A DNA stretch of 64,000 bases from Bernardetia sp963719525 (GCA_963719525.1 CAVRCG010000001.1:806001-870000), one strand, 5' to 3'. Shown: positions 44,051 to 55,400, counted from the stretch's first letter. Notes: generated from the sequence alone by a model not told the origin. Made by a program: numbers and translations.

Positions 44051-47000
44051 ATGTCGTTCCAAAAGAACAGAAAGTTAAAAAACGATTTCAAGCGAATCAC
44101 TATCAGCTTGGCATCTCCAGAATCTATTCTTAATAGTTCGTTCGGAGAAGTTACTCAACCAGAAACGATTAATTATCGTACCTACAAACCCGAAATGGGA
44201 GGTCTTTTCTGTGAGCGTATCTTCGGACCTGTTAAAGATTGGGAGTGTCATTGTGGTAAGTACAAGCGAATTCGCTATAAAGGAATTATCTGCGACCGTT
44301 GTGGCGTAGAAGTAACGGAGAAAAAAGTCCGTCGTGAGCGCATGGGACACATTCAACTTGTTGTTCCTGTGGCGCATATCTGGTATTTCCGTTCATTACC
44401 CAACAAAATAGGGTATTTGCTCGGTCTGCCAACCAAAAAATTAGACCAGATTATTTATTACGAGCGTTATGCCGTAGTTCAGCCTGGTTCTATGGAAGAT
44501 GAAGGATTACAGCGTTTAGACTTCTTGACTGAAGACGAGTATTTGGACATTATGGACAAATTACCTCGTGAAGAACAGCAAAAAGACGACAGCGATCCAA
44601 CAAAATTCATTGCCCGCATGGGAGCAGAAGCAATCGTTATGCTTCTTGACCCAATCCGATTAGATTTAGATCAACTTTCGTATGATTTGCGTGCAGCAGC
44701 AATGAACGAAACTTCACAACAGCGTAAGGCAGAAGCCTTGAAGCGTTTGCGTGTAGTGGAAGCATTCCGTGATGCCAAATCTAGAAATGTTCCGAATGAA
44801 CCATCTTGGATGGTCATCAAAATGGTACCTGTTATTCCCCCCGAATTGCGTCCTTTAGTTCCCCTTGATGGTGGACGTTTCGCAACTTCGGATTTGAATG
44901 ACTTGTATCGTCGTGTTATTATTCGTAACAATCGTTTGAAAAGATTGATAGATATAAAAGCTCCTGAAGTAATTTTGCGTAATGAAAAACGTATGCTTCA
45001 AGAAGCAGTAGATTCTCTTTTCGATAACTCTCGTAAAGTAAACGCTGTTCGTGGTGATGGCAATCGTGCCTTAAAATCACTTTCAGACATGCTCAAAGGT
45101 AAACAAGGACGTTTCCGTCAAAACCTTTTGGGTAAGCGTGTTGATTATTCGGGTCGTTCGGTAATCGTGGTAGGTCCAGAACTCAAACTTCATGAGTGTG
45201 GTCTTCCAAAAAATATGGCTGCCGAGCTATTCAAGCCGTTTGTTATCCGTAAACTTATTGAACGTGGTATCGTAAAAACGGTAAAATCAGCGAAGAAAAT
45301 CGTTGATAGAAAAGACCCAGTTATTTGGGATATTTTGGAAAATGTATTGAAAGGACATCCAGTTCTCTTAAATCGTGCGCCTACTTTGCACCGTTTGGGT
45401 ATTCAAGCATTCCAACCAAAACTTATTGAAGGTAAAGCAATTCAGTTGCACCCATTAGTTTGTACGGCATTTAACGCCGATTTTGATGGTGACCAGATGG
45501 CTGTTCACGTTCCTTTGGGACAAGAAGCTGTATTGGAAGCCTCTCTATTAATGCTTGCTTCTCATAATATTCTTTCGCCAGCAAGTGGAAGTCCGATTAC
45601 TGTTCCTTCGCAGGATATGGTTTTGGGTCTTTATTTCTTGACAAAAGGAAGAAGAAGTATTCCAGAATTGAAAATTGAAGGAGAAGGCATGCGCTTCTAT
45701 TCGGAAGAGGAAGTGGTTATGGCTCTTAATCATAAAGCTATTTCTAAGCACGCTTATATTTTCGTTCGTACAAAAGTATTGAATGAAGAAACAGGTGAGT
45801 TAGAATATAAAACTATCGAAACTGTTGCAGGACGTATTTTATTTAATAAATGTGTTCCTGAAGAAGTAGGTTATATCGATGAATTATTAAGTAAAAAGAC
45901 ACTTACGAAGGTAATTTCTAAAATCGTAAAACAGGTCGGTATGGCTCGTACTGCCGAGTTTTTAGATGAGATTAAATTCTTAGGTTTCGATCAAGCCTAT
46001 AGAGGTGGACTTTCTATTGGTATCAACAATATTCCAGTTCCGGGTAATAAGGAGCGTTTGGTTCAAGAAGCAAAAGACGAAGTAGCAGCGATTACTCAAA
46101 ACTACTTTATGGGTCTTATTACTGACAACGAACGTTACAATCAAGTAATTGATATTTGGACAAAGGTAAACCGTAGAATTACAGACGAACTAATGACTCA
46201 ATTAGAAGAGGACGAACAAGGGTTCAACTCTATCTATATGATGATGCACTCTGGCGCACGTGGTTCTCGTGAACAAATTCGTCAGTTGGGTGGTATGCGT
46301 GGTCTTATGGCAAAACCTCAAAAGAACTTACAAGGTTCGGTTGGAGAGATTATCGAAAACCCTATTCTTTCTAACTTTAAGGAAGGTTTGGACGTTTTGG
46401 AATATTTTATCTCTACACACGGTGCTCGTAAAGGTCTTGCAGATACGGCTCTTAAAACTGCCGATGCTGGTTATCTTACTCGTCGTTTGGTAGATGTTGC
46501 TCAAGATATTATCGTAAACGAAACCGATTGTGGAACGTTGCGTGGTTTGACAGTAACAGCTCTAAAGGAACAAGAAGAGATTATCGAACCAATTTCTGAC
46601 CGTATTTTGGGTAGAATATCATTACATGATGTTTTCCACCCAGAAAATGAAGAATTAATTCTTATCGAATCTGGACAACTTATAGATGAAATTGATGCCA
46701 AACGTGCCGAAGAAGCAGGTGTAGAAGCCGTAGAGATACGTTCTGTACTTACTTGTGAAACTCGTATTGGTGTTTGTGGAATGTGTTACGGACGAAATCT
46801 TGCTTCTGGAAAATTAGTACAGCAGGGAGAATCAGTTGGTGTAATTGCTGCACAATCTATTGGAGAACCAGGTACACAGCTTACTCTTCGTACTTTCCAC
46901 GTTGGTGGTACAGCATCTAATATTTCTGCTGAACCTATCTTGAAAGCGAAAAAAGCAGGTAAAGTTGTTTTGGAAGATATACAAACGATAGATACACTTG

Positions 47001-48463
47001 ATGAAGAAGGCAAAAAAGCAAAAGCTGTTATGTCTCGTTATGGTGAGCTTCGTATTGTGGATACAGAGAATAATTCTAAGGTACTAGCTTCTCTAAACGT
47101 TCCTTATGGTTCGTTTTTGACTGTAAAAGACGGTCAGATGGTAAGCAAAGATGATGCTTTATACAACTTTGATCCTTTTAATGCAGTTATTCTTTCTCAA
47201 TATGATGGAACAGTTAATTTTGAAGGAATTGAAGAAGGTATTACCTACAAAGAAGAATCGGATGAGCAAACAGGTCACCGTCAAAAAATTATTATTGAGA
47301 GTAGAGACAAGACACGAAATCCTACGCTTACAGTTGTAAACGCTAAAGGCGAATCTGCAAGTAGTAATGTTCCTGCTGGTGCTTATCTTTCTATTGAAGA
47401 AGGACAAAAAGTTAGAGCAGGTCAGATTTTGGTAAAAATACCTCGTTCAGTTTCGAAGAGTAGAGATATTACAGGTGGTCTTCCACGTGTAACCGAACTT
47501 TTTGAAGCACGTAATCCTTCTAACCCAGCAGTAGTATCAGAAATTGATGGTATTGTGAGTTATGGTGGAATTAAGCGTGGTAACAGAGAGATTTTTGTAG
47601 AATCTAAGAAAGATGGTATTATCAAAAAATACATGGTTCAGCTTTCTAAGCATATTCTTGTGCAAGAAAAAGACTTTGTAAAAGCAGGTATGCCACTTTC
47701 AGATGGAGCAATCACGCCAGCAGATATTCTTTCTATCAAAGGTTCAACAGCAGTTCAAGAGTATTTGACTAATGAAATCCAAGATGTATATCGCTTACAG
47801 GGTGTAAAAATCAATGACAAGCATATTGAGGTAATTGTTAGACAAATGATGCAGAAAGTAGAGATTATCGATCCAGGTGATACGTATTTCTTACCGAACC
47901 AAATTGTAGATAAGTTTGAGGTTCGTGGAGAAAACGATTCGTTTATGGACAAGAAAATCGTTACTGATGTAGGAGAATCTACCAAACTAAAAGTAGGTAT
48001 GATTTTGTCGGCTCGTGAACTTAGAGATGAAAATTCTAGTTTGCGTCGTAAAGATATGAAGGTTGCTAAAGTGCGTGAAGCACAGCCAGCCGTTTCGAAA
48101 CCTACTTTGCGTGGTATTACACAGGCATCTTTGGGTACGAAGAGTTTCATGTCAGCAGCCTCTTTCCAAGAAACTACAAAAGTATTGAGTGAAGCCTCTA
48201 TTCGTGGTAAATCTGATGACTTGATGGGTTTGAAGGAAAATGTAATCGTAGGACACCTTATTCCTGCAGGTACAGGTTTGCGTAAGTATGAAGATCTTAT
48301 CGTTTATGACGAAAAGACATACAACAAACTTGAAAATTCTTTAGTTGATGAAAATGTACATTCTACTCGTACAGAAGCACAACTAAACAGAATGCGTTTG
48401 GAAGCCTTAGAAGTAGAAAATGAAGAACAAGAAGAAGAAGAAACTACTGAAACAGTTGGTTAA
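44051..48463 (+). CDS. rpoC: DNA-directed RNA polymerase subunit beta'
   Basis: A 1470-residue, full-length beta' subunit. Zinc-binding site 1 is CHCGKYKRIRYKGIICDRCG near residue 60. The bridge to the active centre has FRQNLLGKRVDYSGRSVIVVGP and the catalytic NADFDGDQMAVHVPL with its three Mg-binding aspartates. The second zinc site is formed by CGTLRG and CETRIGVCGMCYG. The acidic tail (EVENEEQEEEETTETVG) is typical of the phylum. It is unusual in not following rpoB: the gene upstream is the DUF262 fusion, 318 bases away. A promoter box precedes it and a strong hairpin terminator follows, so it forms its own transcription unit. Confidence 0.99.
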   Translation: MSFQKNRKLKNDFKRITISLASPESILNSSFGEVTQPETINYRTYKPEMGGLFCERIFGPVKDWECHCGKYKRIRYKGIICDRCGVEVTEKKVRRERMGHIQLVVPVAHIWYFRSLPNKIGYLLGLPTKKLDQIIYYERYAVVQPGSMEDEGLQRLDFLTEDEYLDIMDKLPREEQQKDDSDPTKFIARMGAEAIVMLLDPIRLDLDQLSYDLRAAAMNETSQQRKAEALKRLRVVEAFRDAKSRNVPNEPSWMVIKMVPVIPPELRPLVPLDGGRFATSDLNDLYRRVIIRNNRLKRLIDIKAPEVILRNEKRMLQEAVDSLFDNSRKVNAVRGDGNRALKSLSDMLKGKQGRFRQNLLGKRVDYSGRSVIVVGPELKLHECGLPKNMAAELFKPFVIRKLIERGIVKTVKSAKKIVDRKDPVIWDILENVLKGHPVLLNRAPTLHRLGIQAFQPKLIEGKAIQLHPLVCTAFNADFDGDQMAVHVPLGQEAVLEASLLMLASHNILSPASGSPITVPSQDMVLGLYFLTKGRRSIPELKIEGEGMRFYSEEEVVMALNHKAISKHAYIFVRTKVLNEETGELEYKTIETVAGRILFNKCVPEEVGYIDELLSKKTLTKVISKIVKQVGMARTAEFLDEIKFLGFDQAYRGGLSIGINNIPVPGNKERLVQEAKDEVAAITQNYFMGLITDNERYNQVIDIWTKVNRRITDELMTQLEEDEQGFNSIYMMMHSGARGSREQIRQLGGMRGLMAKPQKNLQGSVGEIIENPILSNFKEGLDVLEYFISTHGARKGLADTALKTADAGYLTRRLVDVAQDIIVNETDCGTLRGLTVTALKEQEEIIEPISDRILGRISLHDVFHPENEELILIESGQLIDEIDAKRAEEAGVEAVEIRSVLTCETRIGVCGMCYGRNLASGKLVQQGESVGVIAAQSIGEPGTQLTLRTFHVGGTASNISAEPILKAKKAGKVVLEDIQTIDTLDEEGKKAKAVMSRYGELRIVDTENNSKVLASLNVPYGSFLTVKDGQMVSKDDALYNFDPFNAVILSQYDGTVNFEGIEEGITYKEESDEQTGHRQKIIIESRDKTRNPTLTVVNAKGESASSNVPAGAYLSIEEGQKVRAGQILVKIPRSVSKSRDITGGLPRVTELFEARNPSNPAVVSEIDGIVSYGGIKRGNREIFVESKKDGIIKKYMVQLSKHILVQEKDFVKAGMPLSDGAITPADILSIKGSTAVQEYLTNEIQDVYRLQGVKINDKHIEVIVRQMMQKVEIIDPGDTYFLPNQIVDKFEVRGENDSFMDKKIVTDVGESTKLKVGMILSARELRDENSSLRRKDMKVAKVREAQPAVSKPTLRGITQASLGTKSFMSAASFQETTKVLSEASIRGKSDDLMGLKENVIVGHLIPAGTGLRKYEDLIVYDEKTYNKLENSLVDENVHSTRTEAQLNRMRLEALEVENEEQEEEETTETVG

Positions 48464-48482
48464 TTCTGAATTTATATAAATC

Positions 48483-48522
48483 AAAAAGCCTTTCAAAATT
48501 TATTTTTTGGAAGGCTTTTTTT
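48483..48522 (+). terminator. Intrinsic terminator after rpoC, identical to one at 57711
   Basis: AAAAAGCCTTTC pairs with GGAAGGCTTTTT (one G-T pair) and is followed by a T-run. It works in both directions, and the stop codon of the leftward gene at 48493 lies within it. All 40 bases, including the loop, are identical to 57711-57750. Confidence 0.9.
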
Positions 48523-49212
48523 GTGTGAAATAGTATCTTTTCTCACTTTTATGTACTTTATGTATTCCATTTCAGGTAAATTTCTTCTTGAACGAACTTG
48601 ATAATTAATTATAGATTTTCTAAAATGATCTTCAATAATAACAATTATATCTGCTTCATTGATATTTTTTTCTGATTGCTCTCTGATAAGCAGTACAGGT
48701 ATAGAAACAATATTGCTATTGGTATCTATTCCAACTCCTATGGCTGAAATGAAATTTCTATTTTTCTCAGAGGAAGATTTATCCTCCAAATAGAAACTAA
48801 TTGTTATACTTTCATCTGATTTATGCCAGACTCTAGTGTCAAAGATATTTTTCTCTTTTGTTTGTCTTTGCAAAAATCCTTTGTAGATTTTATTCGTCTT
48901 AAGAGTTATTGCTCCGTTTTCATGTATTTGAATAACTGCTTTGTTATAAAATAACTCTACTGTTTCTTCTACTTTCTTTTTGTTTTTCGTTTGAATAGGA
49001 GTAGGATAATAAGCTATGTATTTCCCAACAAAATTTGCAGAAATAATTTTATCCTGCAAGAAAGCATTTAAGCTGTTTATATTGAAAATAGATTTATCAA
49101 GACTTGCACGCAAGTCAAGTGGTAGTGTTGCTAAGAAGGTAACTATATTTATATCAATAGTATTTACTGCTTCTGCTACAGAAATTTTCTTCCTATTTTC
49201 TAATTGATTCAC
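48493..49212 (-). CDS. Third module of an unknown modular protein, cut off by a frameshift
   Basis: A 239-residue frame with GTG at 49212 as first possible start. The frame is open further, to 49284, with no start codon: NYKNEFIAQTEVWYKESSIPLEDV. That extra stretch reads on naturally from the end of the gene at 49280. The module NFVGKYIAYYPTP..VEETVELFYNKAVIQIHENGAITLK..FISAIGVGIDTNSNIVSIPVLLIRE has the same layout as two modules in that upstream gene. I therefore think the two were one gene. No signal peptide, membrane helix or known motif is seen. Its function is unknown. Confidence 0.65.
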   Translation of the reverse strand: MNQLENRKKISVAEAVNTIDINIVTFLATLPLDLRASLDKSIFNINSLNAFLQDKIISANFVGKYIAYYPTPIQTKNKKKVEETVELFYNKAVIQIHENGAITLKTNKIYKGFLQRQTKEKNIFDTRVWHKSDESITISFYLEDKSSSEKNRNFISAIGVGIDTNSNIVSIPVLLIREQSEKNINEADIIVIIEDHFRKSIINYQVRSRRNLPEMEYIKYIKVRKDTISHKKSLPKNKF

Positions 49213-49279
49213 GTCTTCTAATGGAATACTAGATTCTTTATACCAAACTTCAGTTTGGGCTATAAATTCATTTTTATAA

Positions 49280-50410
49280 TTAGGTCACTGCATAAAAGCC
49301 TATAAACAGCTTTATGTTCTCTATTTCATTTATTGTAAAAGTAAAAATACTCCATGCATCTTTATCTTCCAATTCTATACTTCGGATAGAACGAACTTGA
49401 TAAAATCCTGTTCGTTTCTCAATTACTCCTTCGTGTAATAACCCTGCCTTTCCTTTAACATATACTTTCATCTCCTTATCTTCTCTTTTTATACAAGCTG
49501 TATTTACATTAAGAGTATGACTATCAGTTGTTTGAGCAGCACGAGAGTATATTTTATATGTACCCTCTAGCTTTGAATTTTTTATAGGCAAATACTTTTC
49601 TACTTCTGTTGTATTTCGGTAATTTATACAGGTATCATCAATCTTATCTAAATAAAGTTTTGAAGCTTCATTGGTTAGAAAGTAATGGCTACGATGAGCT
49701 TTGTCCCAAAAATTAGTGTTTCCTCTCAATTTCTCTACATCTGTTTCGGTTACATTTTTCTGATTTATCAAAACTCCAATATGATGATATAAAATGCTTT
49801 GATGACGACCTACAAAAGTGCCAACTAAAATTTCAAAGTTTTCATTAATTCTATGAGGCAATTTGAAAATAGCATGTTGATTGTAACTGCTTTCTTCAGA
49901 ATAATTTAGTTCTAAATGATTGTCTTGATTAATTTCTCCTTCTCCTACTAAGTTGCCATAACTACGTTGTAACACTACACTAAATTTATCCTTTTTAGTC
50001 TGAACCAAAGTAAGAGTTAGTTCTCTTTCCTCAAAACAACTATCATAACTATTATAGAAAACGAATGTATAAACTCCTTCCAAACAAATAGCATTATAGG
50101 AATGATTTTTTGATTTAATATTTCCTACTTTACTCAGCTCCTCCTTAAAAAATTCAGCATTAAGTGTTGTTAGTATTCTCTCTATTGCTTCTAATGCTTT
50201 GTTCTTATCTGCTTTGCTAGTCTTCAAATTATACTTTTTAATAGTTAGATTTTTAGCTGTCAATATAATAGAGGTTGTAACTTTTGGTTTTCCTTCTATA
50301 CACCTAGACAAAATAGGAAGCAGTTCTTTACCTTTTAGATTGTATTCTAATTCCAATTTTTCGAGCTTAGTATTTATGCTCTTACAATCTTTTTCTTGTT
50401 TTTCGGTCAT
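49280..50410 (-). CDS. Unknown modular protein, N-terminal part of a probably frameshifted gene
   Basis: A 376-residue frame. After a helical N-terminus (KSINTKLEKLELEYNLKGKELLPIL and onward) come two beta-rich modules. The first has CLEGVYTFVFYNSY, GNLVGEGEI and ENFEILVGTFVGRHQSILYHHIGVLI. The second has KLEGTYKIYSRAAQ, AGLLHEGVI and ENIKLFIGFYAVT. Each starts L-E-G-x-Y and ends E-N-x-x-x-x-x-G-x-F/Y. The frame stops at TAA 49280-49282 in mid-module, and the missing linker is found in another phase downstream. I do not recognise the family. It is transcribed away from the secreted Rhs gene, sharing a 254-bp intergenic region with it. Confidence 0.65.
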   Translation of the reverse strand: MTEKQEKDCKSINTKLEKLELEYNLKGKELLPILSRCIEGKPKVTTSIILTAKNLTIKKYNLKTSKADKNKALEAIERILTTLNAEFFKEELSKVGNIKSKNHSYNAICLEGVYTFVFYNSYDSCFEERELTLTLVQTKKDKFSVVLQRSYGNLVGEGEINQDNHLELNYSEESSYNQHAIFKLPHRINENFEILVGTFVGRHQSILYHHIGVLINQKNVTETDVEKLRGNTNFWDKAHRSHYFLTNEASKLYLDKIDDTCINYRNTTEVEKYLPIKNSKLEGTYKIYSRAAQTTDSHTLNVNTACIKREDKEMKVYVKGKAGLLHEGVIEKRTGFYQVRSIRSIELEDKDAWSIFTFTINEIENIKLFIGFYAVT

Positions 50411-50433
50411 AATATTAGTAGGTAAAATAAGCG

Positions 50434-50568
50434 CAAAATAGGAAATTCTTAGAAATTCCTAAATTTCTGAAAAGGATATGTATTTTTTTCTAAATAAATT
50501 ATTACCCTAACAAGATATTAAATTAAGGTAATAAAAGAAAAATAAAAGTAAAAAAAATTCCTATTTTG
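50434..50568. promoter_or_regulatory. Inverted 11-bp sites in a divergent promoter region
   Basis: CAAAATAGGAA (50434-50444) and TTCCTATTTTG (50558-50568) are perfect inverted copies 113 bases apart. A further imperfect palindrome AGGAAATTC/GAAATTCCT overlaps the first. They sit between the divergent unknown gene and the Rhs gene, so one regulator could serve both. Confidence 0.45.
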
Positions 50569-50650
50569 ATACTATTTTTCTTTTCAGTAGATTTAAAGAA
50601 TTAAGGTAGTACATATCGTATATGTAACTTACTAACATTCTATCTAAAAT

Positions 50651-50658
50651 AAAGGAGG
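50651..50658 (+). promoter_or_regulatory. Strong Shine-Dalgarno site, rare for this genome
   Basis: AAAGGAGG lies six bases ahead of ATG at 50665. Most genes here lack such a site, as is usual in Bacteroidota. Confidence 0.7.
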
Positions 50659-50664
50659 TTTATT

Positions 50665-52458
50665 ATGAAATGGTTATTTACTTTTTGTTTGTTGTTGTGC
50701 TATTATAGTTTGTCAGCACAAAATCCTTGTGCTTCTCCTCCAGACTGGGAGATTACCACAGATTTCCAAATTAATGCTGTTGGAAATTCCCCTAACGGTT
50801 CTATAGGTATTGGTGTTTTGCGCCCAAGCACTAGAAACACTATTAGATGCCGTAGAAGATGTGCTTCTATGCCTTCTAATTTACCTCGTCAGAGAACATC
50901 TGCAAGGATACAAATTGTAAAAGTAGGAACTCGTAACCCTACACGTGGTACATATACAGGTTTCAATTGTAGAACCAATAATCTAAACTGGACTGGAAAC
51001 TTAGGGAGTGGTAATGTTCTAGTACATAATAGAGCTTATACAATGTCTAGAACATTGAGCCAGACGATTACTAATTTATCTGCAGGAACTTATATTATTG
51101 GTGTCAGACTAGGCACAGATGATAGTCATAGTGCATACAAATATACTACTGTAACACTAAGCCCTATAGTATCACAGAGAGATATTTATCCTTCTAATTT
51201 GTCTTTTGCAAATACAGTAGAACAAGGACAACGATTTACAGTTTCAGCTACAGATAATTTTCGTGGGACAGGAAGTAATTACTATTCTCCAAACTGGGGA
51301 ATTTATTTGTCTACTAATTGTACTTTTGGAAGTTCTGATATACTATTAGCTTCAGGTAGTAGCTCTATTGGAGAAGCTGACAGCTCTGATCCTATCTCAG
51401 CCGATATTTCTATATCCAATACTGGCAGTTATTATATTTTAGTAGTGTCAGATATAAATAATGAAGTAAACGAAACCAACGAAACCAATAATGTAACTTG
51501 TTCTCCTATTACTATCAATGCTAGAAGAGAAAATGTTTGGTTAGAAGGATTATCAGTAAGCAATCCTATTTGGCGATTCAATGATAGAATTACTATCGCT
51601 GTGCGACAGCATATCCAAACCAATATAGATTATAATCAAAGTATTAGACTTTCTTATGGCATTGGTTCTACTTGTAGTCCTTATGCTTTAAATTATGTAC
51701 GCTTAGGAGGAGATGCATCTTCAATAGATGTAAATAATACAAGTGAAGTAGAGTCGCTTATCTTTAATGTTCCTCGTTTGCCTTCTGGTTTACAAAAACT
51801 CATTGTAAATGCAGATGAAATGAATATAGTAAATCCAGAAACGTCTGATACAGATAATTTGTCTTGTCTTAATGTTTATATTGAAGAGTTTCATGAGTTT
51901 TACATAGACAACATTAGCTTGTCAAGTCCTGTACAAGGTGCAAATATGCAAGTTAATTTTGAACATTTTTATCAAGGAAATAGCTCAAGCCTTAGATATG
52001 CACTTGCACATATTTACTATTCCTCAGATGCTTTTTTAGATGCCTCTGATAGAGTTTTAAAGTATGAGGAAGGTTTGTTCTCTTATCGCAACTTTGTTAA
52101 TGCATATAATTCTAGCTTTACATTTCCAAGTGATATACCGTTAGGGGCAGGCTACCTTATTATGAAAGCAGATTCCCCTGATAGTTATGCAGAAATAAAT
52201 GAAACTAATAATATTGTTGTTATTCCTATAAATGTACAAGCTCCTTGCACTCCTGTTAGAGCAAACTTTTCAGCTTCTCCTAATCCAACGAACACTTTAG
52301 TACGAGCAGGAGAAACAGTAAATTTTAGAGATATTTCTACAGGAAGTATCGCTTGGAATCGTTTTGAGTGGCAAATACCTAATGTAACCTCAAGTTGGAA
52401 TGCAAGGGATAATGTGAGTAGTTTTAGTGTTCGAATACGGAATTCCAGGTACGTATAG
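50665..52458 (+). CDS. Secreted CARDB/PKD protein, N-terminal part of a frameshifted Rhs toxin
   Basis: A 597-residue frame. The signal peptide is MKWLFTFCLLLCYYSLSAQ. An N-terminal domain with CRRRCASMPSN is followed by CARDB-type beta domains, two of them marked by NEVNETNETNNV and AEINETNNIVV. It then enters a PKD domain (RANFSASPNPTN, ETVNFRDISTGS, RFEWQIPNVTSSW). The frame breaks off in mid-PKD with SVRIRNSRYV and a stop. The missing PKD end, FEYGIPGTYSTVLRV, is found one phase over at the start of the next frame. The two frames therefore encode one secreted protein of about 1940 residues. Confidence 0.85.
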   Translation: MKWLFTFCLLLCYYSLSAQNPCASPPDWEITTDFQINAVGNSPNGSIGIGVLRPSTRNTIRCRRRCASMPSNLPRQRTSARIQIVKVGTRNPTRGTYTGFNCRTNNLNWTGNLGSGNVLVHNRAYTMSRTLSQTITNLSAGTYIIGVRLGTDDSHSAYKYTTVTLSPIVSQRDIYPSNLSFANTVEQGQRFTVSATDNFRGTGSNYYSPNWGIYLSTNCTFGSSDILLASGSSSIGEADSSDPISADISISNTGSYYILVVSDINNEVNETNETNNVTCSPITINARRENVWLEGLSVSNPIWRFNDRITIAVRQHIQTNIDYNQSIRLSYGIGSTCSPYALNYVRLGGDASSIDVNNTSEVESLIFNVPRLPSGLQKLIVNADEMNIVNPETSDTDNLSCLNVYIEEFHEFYIDNISLSSPVQGANMQVNFEHFYQGNSSSLRYALAHIYYSSDAFLDASDRVLKYEEGLFSYRNFVNAYNSSFTFPSDIPLGAGYLIMKADSPDSYAEINETNNIVVIPINVQAPCTPVRANFSASPNPTNTLVRAGETVNFRDISTGSIAWNRFEWQIPNVTSSWNARDNVSSFSVRIRNSRYV

Positions 52459-55400
52459 CACAGTTCTCAGAGTGGGGGGATGTGGAGAGAATAGCACTTC
52501 TATTCGATTTGAAATTAAACCAGCACTACAAGCTGTAGACTACTCTAACTTAGTATGCAGACAGGTTGATTTTCCTGTTAGTAGTGTCGGAGATCCTATA
52601 AACGTAGCTTCAGGAGATTATGACTTATCAGTTACTGATTTGACTATTAATACTCGTGAAGGAAAGATTCCTTTTACACGTCGTTATTTATCAACCAATG
52701 CGTTATCTCAATATTCTTCTTTAGGATATGGATGGAAACACAATTTTGATAAATCCTTAACTATCCAAGACAATCTAATAACGGTAAATAGAGGAGATGG
52801 TGCTTCGGCATTTTTCGTTCCTTACAATGAAATTTCTAATCATATTTTACCCTATCATTCTTTCGAAACAGATACAATGTATAGAGTTGGTACTGATTAT
52901 TATTTGGAAAATACATCTGGCATTATCGAAGTATATACTTCTGTTGGATTGTGGAGTAAGACCATTTTTCCATCTGGCTATCAAATACAAGCCTATTATG
53001 GAGGTGGAAATTTAACTTATGTAGATTTTCAAGACGGACGTTCTCTGACGTTTTATTATACTGCTAATCGCCTAAACAAAGTAATAGATAATGCTGGTAG
53101 AACTGTTCAATATCAAGTAAATAGTAATAATGATTTGACTTCAATTACTAGCGTACGAGGACATACAGGTAGATATGTGTATTCCAATCATTTGCTTACA
53201 GATGCAATTGATTATAGAGGAGATACGTTTGTGAAAAATAGATATAATAGTCTAGGGCAAACCATTTATCAAGATTGGCAAGGCTCAACTTATCTTCTTT
53301 ATTACAATTATCCGATAGCAAATGCCACTACGGTTGTAGATTCAGATGGAACTCATGTGTATTATCAAGATAAGTTTTTCCGAACTTACAAGTATGTAGA
53401 TCCTTTAAACAATGTAAAGGAAACTAATTATGAAATCGAAAATCACAACCCAAAGCAAGGAAAAGATGCTAAGGGAAATACTTTCATTACAAGAAATAGT
53501 GAAATTGGGAATACAGAATCTGTAACCCTTTCTAATGGAGCAGTTTATAAAGCAGTGTATAATAATCTGAACCTGCCTGATACGGTTATAAGTGCGTTAA
53601 ACCAAAAAACTTTTATTTCTTGGAATGGTCAGCGAAAAGTAGAAAAAGTAAAATATGCTAATGGATCAACTATTTCAAATGCTTATTATCCAAATGGTCA
53701 GTTGAAGACTTTTACAGATCCTTTGGGTACTATTTATACAAGCACTTGGGCTAGAGCAGATTTACGTTATCTAGATACACCTACAGGAAGAATTGAATTT
53801 GTTCATAATTCAGCAGGACAGTTGCGTCAAATTATAGATAGAAATAATAATCAGTTTGCATTTGAAACTGATAACTATGATAACCTTACTAAGCTAACTA
53901 TCAATACAGCAAACGGAGAAGTGTATGTTTATGAAGCTACCTATGATGCTAATGGCAATTTAACTGGTGAAAAGGATTTCAATGGAAACTGGAAACGCTA
54001 CATCTATAATAGGCAAGATTTTGTTTCAGAAGTCATAGACGTAGATAATACTCGTACTAAACTATTTTATGATTTACAAAATAGACTCAAACGAGTTGTA
54101 GATGCAGAAGGAAACTTCCAAGAATTTAGAAGAAATGCTGCTGGCTGGGTAACAGAAATAGAAGACGCTTGGGGCATAGTATCTATTTCTCATGATGCTA
54201 ATGGAAATCCTATTTCTACAACCGATGCGTTAGGAAAAGTAACGACATTATCATTTGATGTAATGAATAATGTTAGTAGAGTAACTTTTCCTGATAATAC
54301 TACGAATAGCTTAAATTATAATCTGCTTAGTATGGCTACTAAGTTTACAGATGAAAGAAATTTATCTGATTCTACAACTTTAAGCAGCGATATGAACTGG
54401 GTAAATCAAGTTCAAGATGCTTCTAATGCTAAAATAGGTGTTAGACATAACGCTAGAGGAGATATAGTAGGAGTTAAAAATGCAACGAATGACTCCATTA
54501 AATATCAAATAGATGCGTATGGACAAACTACTCAAGCAGATTATGAAGGTCGTCGTTATCAAAGACGTTTTGATAATGAAGGTGTTCTAAATTTTCTTCA
54601 AGATGCAAATGGGTTGTCGTGTAGCATTGTACATAATGGATTAGGTCGTATTCTTTCAAAGACCTATTCTAATGGCAATCGTTATGATTACACTAAAAAT
54701 AATAACGGTTCTGTAACGGCAGTAAATAAAAATGGAGTTCGTACAAATACATTTACTAGAGATGTAAAAGAACGAATTACACTTGCTACTGACAAGTTTA
54801 ATAATCGTTTTGGTTATACCTATAATCAAATTGGGCAACAAACCTCTTTTTCTATAAATACTACTTTTTCTACTACAACTCAATATTACAGAGGACTAGT
54901 AAAAAGAGTAAGTGATGGGTTAGGAAATTGGATAGACTATACATTCAATGCCAACAAACAACTCATCGAAATAAATTACAGTAATGGAGTTCGCACTGTT
55001 ATTACGTATGACAATCGTGATAGACGAAGTTCTATAAAGCATTTTGATTCGAATGGGCAACTAATTCATAGTAATGTTTTAGTTTATAATGAACACGGTT
55101 TTATCATTCAAGATACAGGACAACCTGCATTAAATCTCTCTTTACCCCAATACCGTTTAGAGAATTATGCTCGTGGAAATGACGACCGAGTAACTACCAT
55201 AAATAACGCAACTGTTACGGCTGATGCAAATGGAAATTTACTAAACTTACCTAGTGGAGAGCGTTTTAGTTGGGGAGAAGAAAATTTACTAACTAGCTAT
55301 AAATCCGTTTCAGGAACTAACGTAACTAATACTTACGATGGTTTGATGAACAGAATAGCCAGTGATTCGAATGGAGTACAAACTCGTTATCTTATCGATC

